64,000 nt of DNA from Halalkaliarchaeum sp. AArc-CO (lineage in GTDB: Archaea > Halobacteriota > Halobacteria > Halobacteriales > Haloferacaceae). The notes below the pieces were generated by a model that saw only the letters and a list, made by a program, of their open reading frames with translations, was not told where the DNA came from and did not search any database. The DNA lies in the NCBI RefSeq assembly GCF_024972735.1, contig NZ_CP087723.1, positions 1,116,001 through 1,180,000 on the forward strand, read 5' to 3'. Position 1 is the stretch's first letter. Each line of letters starts with the position of its first letter. Below, in pieces: positions 62,601 to 64,000 of the stretch. A program made the translations under genes and the position numbers.

Positions 62601-62609
62601 GTTTAAATA
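62601..62609 (+). promoter_or_regulatory. TATA box upstream of tRNA-Ser/rps13
   Basis: gtttaaata lies about 100 nt upstream of the tRNA-Ser gene at 62704 and is the clearest TATA element between moaA and the ribosomal cluster. Transcription could enter the tRNA and continue into rps13. Confidence 0.4.
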
Positions 62610-62703
62610 GAGTCGCCCAGTTGTATCGGGTACACGTGAACTGTAGGGGCGAACGTCCCGAGTCGCGGGCCGTGGGTCCGTCGGCGACGATACCAAAAAG
62701 CGA

Positions 62704-62787
62704 GTTGCGGTAGCCAAGCCTGGCCCAAGGCGCTGGGTTGCTAACTCAGTGGCGCAAGCCTCCGGGGTTCGAATCCCCGCCGCAACG
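62704..62787 (+). tRNA. tRNA-Ser (GCT anticodon)
   Basis: 84 nt. Acceptor stem GTTGCGG pairs with CCGCAAC followed by discriminator G. The anticodon arm ctggg-ttgctaa-ctcag gives GCT, reading AGY Ser codons. The variable arm is long (about tggcgcaagcctc), and the T arm is cgggg-ttcgaat-ccccg, so it is a class II tRNA-Ser. No intron is seen. It lies 17 bp before the rps13 start. Confidence 0.95.
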
Positions 62788-62804
62788 CTGCAACGCAACC
62801 AGAT

Positions 62805-63344
62805 ATGAGTGCAGACGAACCACAGGACGGCTCTCCGGAGGAGGACGAGGACCTCCGTTACTTCGTCCGGGTCGGACAGACCGACCTCGACGGGACGAAG
62901 TCCGTGGAGCGAAGCCTGACAGAACTGAACGGAATCGGCACGCGTACGGCGCGTTTCGTGGCTGACACGGTCGGAATCGACCGGACTGCCACGTTCGGCG
63001 CGCTGGACGACGAGGTGATCGAAGAGGTCGTCGACGTGGTCGAGAACCTCTCGGAGCACGCCCCCGAGTGGATGGCCAACCGTCGCAACGACTTCTACAC
63101 TGGAGAGACGACCCACGAGACCGGGTCCGAGCTCAACCAGCGACGTCGGTACGACATCAACCGGATGAAGATGATCGACTCCTACAAAGGTGTCCGGCAC
63201 AAGCGCGGACAGAAGGTTCGCGGACAGCGAACGAAGTCCACCGGGCGGACCGAAGGAACGATCGGCGTCAACGTCGAGGAGATCCGCGAAGAGGCCGCAG
63301 AGGAAGCGGCCGAAGCGGCTGAAGAGGAGGATGAAGGGCTATGA
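62805..63344 (+). CDS. rps13: 30S ribosomal protein uS13
   Basis: 179 aa. Core: [42 protein letters not shown] (residues ~17-58) and [39 protein letters not shown] (~118-156), the helix-hairpin-helix and RNA-binding tail of S13. Both ends carry extra acidic stretches (N-terminal [15 protein letters not shown] and C-terminal [18 protein letters not shown]) typical of haloarchaea. It sits in the head of the small subunit. First of the ribosomal genes here; rps4 overlaps its stop by 4 nt. Confidence 0.98.
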   Translation: MSADEPQDGSPEEDEDLRYFVRVGQTDLDGTKSVERSLTELNGIGTRTARFVADTVGIDRTATFGALDDEVIEEVVDVVENLSEHAPEWMANRRNDFYTGETTHETGSELNQRRRYDINRMKMIDSYKGVRHKRGQKVRGQRTKSTGRTEGTIGVNVEEIREEAAEEAAEAAEEEDEGL

Positions 63345-63868
63345 CGACCGGGAGCAACACCAAACGGTACGAAACGCCGAACCACCCCTACCAGGGCGAA
63401 CGGATCGCCGAGGAGTCGGGTCTGATCGGCCAGTACGGCCTCAAGAACAAAGAGGAGCTGTGGCGCGCTCAATCGGAACTGCGCGACTACCGACGCGAGG
63501 CCCGCCGGCTGCTCGGCGAGGCGCAGGGTGACGTCGAAATCGCCGGCGAGTACGGCGAGGAGTTCGTCGCCCGGCTGCGGCGGTACGGGATCCTCTCGGA
63601 GAACGACGACATCAGCGCAGTCCTGGAACTGGACGTCACCGACGTCCTCGAACGGCGGCTGCAGACGGTCGCCTACCGCCAGGGGCTCGCAAGCACCACG
63701 AAACAGGCACGACAGTTCATCGTCCATGGCCACGTTATCGTCGACGGTGCGCGGGTAACCCGCCCGTCGAAAAAGGTGGCCGTCGGCGAGGAGGACTTCA
63801 TCGACTTCGACGAAACGAGTCCGCTCGCGGACGAACTGCACCCCGAGCGGGCGGAGGGACAGGAGTAA
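63341..63868 (+). CDS. rps4: 30S ribosomal protein uS4
   Basis: 175 aa archaeal S4. [58 protein letters not shown] opens the protein, and an S4 RNA-binding domain follows with [45 protein letters not shown] (~103-147). An acidic C-terminal tail ends it. Binds 16S rRNA early in assembly. ATG overlaps the rps13 stop (ATGA), 3 nt before rps11. Confidence 0.98.
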   Translation: MTTGSNTKRYETPNHPYQGERIAEESGLIGQYGLKNKEELWRAQSELRDYRREARRLLGEAQGDVEIAGEYGEEFVARLRRYGILSENDDISAVLELDVTDVLERRLQTVAYRQGLASTTKQARQFIVHGHVIVDGARVTRPSKKVAVGEEDFIDFDETSPLADELHPERAEGQE

Positions 63869-63871
63869 CCC

Positions 63872-64000
63872 ATGTCAGCAAACGATACCGACAAGTGGGG
63901 AATCGCCCACGTGTTCGCGTCGTTCAACAACACGCTCATCACGATCACCGACCAGACCGGCGCCGAGACGATCGCCAAGTCCTCGGGCGGTACCGTGGTG
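63872..64000 (+). CDS. rps11: 30S ribosomal protein uS11, partial
   Basis: The first 43 codons of S11 before the window ends: [20 protein letters not shown] followed by [23 protein letters not shown]. The A-S-F-N-N-T and T-D-x-T-G-A-E motifs are diagnostic. The ATG starts 3 nt after the rps4 stop, continuing the rps13-rps4-rps11 operon; the rpoD gene expected next in this archaeal cluster lies beyond the window. Confidence 0.95.
   Translation, partial: MSANDTDKWGIAHVFASFNNTLITITDQTGAETIAKSSGGTVV

Overview
The window comes from a halophilic archaeon (class Halobacteria). It is GC-rich, its proteins are very acidic (Asp/Glu-rich), starts are often leaderless ATG or GTG, and promoters look like archaeal TATA boxes. 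Marker genes include TFB, AglB, HEWD and FilR1-type regulators, Mre11-Rad50, GatCA and the rps13-rps4-rps11 cluster. No CRISPR array, rRNA gene or complete transposase gene was seen.

Layout. 0-7 kb: a partial membrane PAS sensor protein diverges from a four-gene molybdoenzyme operon (four-cluster ferredoxin, NrfD-type membrane anchor, Tat-exported molybdopterin catalytic subunit resembling TtrA, TorD chaperone), probably for anaerobic respiration of a sulfur or chalcogen oxyanion. 7-11.9 kb is accessory: a 156-bp MITE-like element, ASCH and DUF5995 genes, a 29-bp tandem repeat, a structured leader before an OsmC plus ArsM-like methyltransferase pair, another methyltransferase and a zinc-finger protein. 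11.9-17.8 kb: hisD, purM, an M50 membrane protease overlapping a TraB-family membrane protein, and three small proteins. 17.8-24.5 kb is an N-glycosylation block: aglB co-directional with a DUF368 (polyprenyl-phosphate recycling) gene, a GT2 glycosyltransferase and UDP-glucose dehydrogenase. 25-34 kb: a RuvC/YqgF-like protein, a FilR1 regulator, larC overlapping ileS, HtrA, thioesterase and BFN nuclease genes. 34-40 kb: a membrane-anchored winged-helix regulator diverging from an SLC13-type transporter interrupted by one in-frame TGA, then a DedA protein, aroC and aroA. 40-52.8 kb: uspA, a P2-type ATPase, an uncharacterised gene-mre11-rad50 operon, gatCA, trkH, nudix and tfb. 53-58.3 kb: VOC protein, a small open frame without a clear start, two convergent GH13 enzymes, a 64-bp tandem array and a tRNA-Leu gene with nearby partial copies of its 3' end. 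58.4-64 kb: DUF420, purF, an RNase Z-like hydrolase, moaA, tRNA-Ser and rps13-rps4-rps11 (the last cut by the window edge).

How it fits together. The respiratory operon needs molybdopterin, and moaA lies in the same window. AglB, DUF368, GT2 and UGD form a coherent protein-glycosylation set; DedA, another candidate lipid-carrier flippase, is also present. The most unusual signals are the tRNA-Leu-derived palindromic repeats, the premature TGA at a conserved Trp position of the SLC13 gene, the structured leader of the OsmC-methyltransferase pair, the AglB-DUF368 pairing, and the RNase H-fold protein of unknown role.
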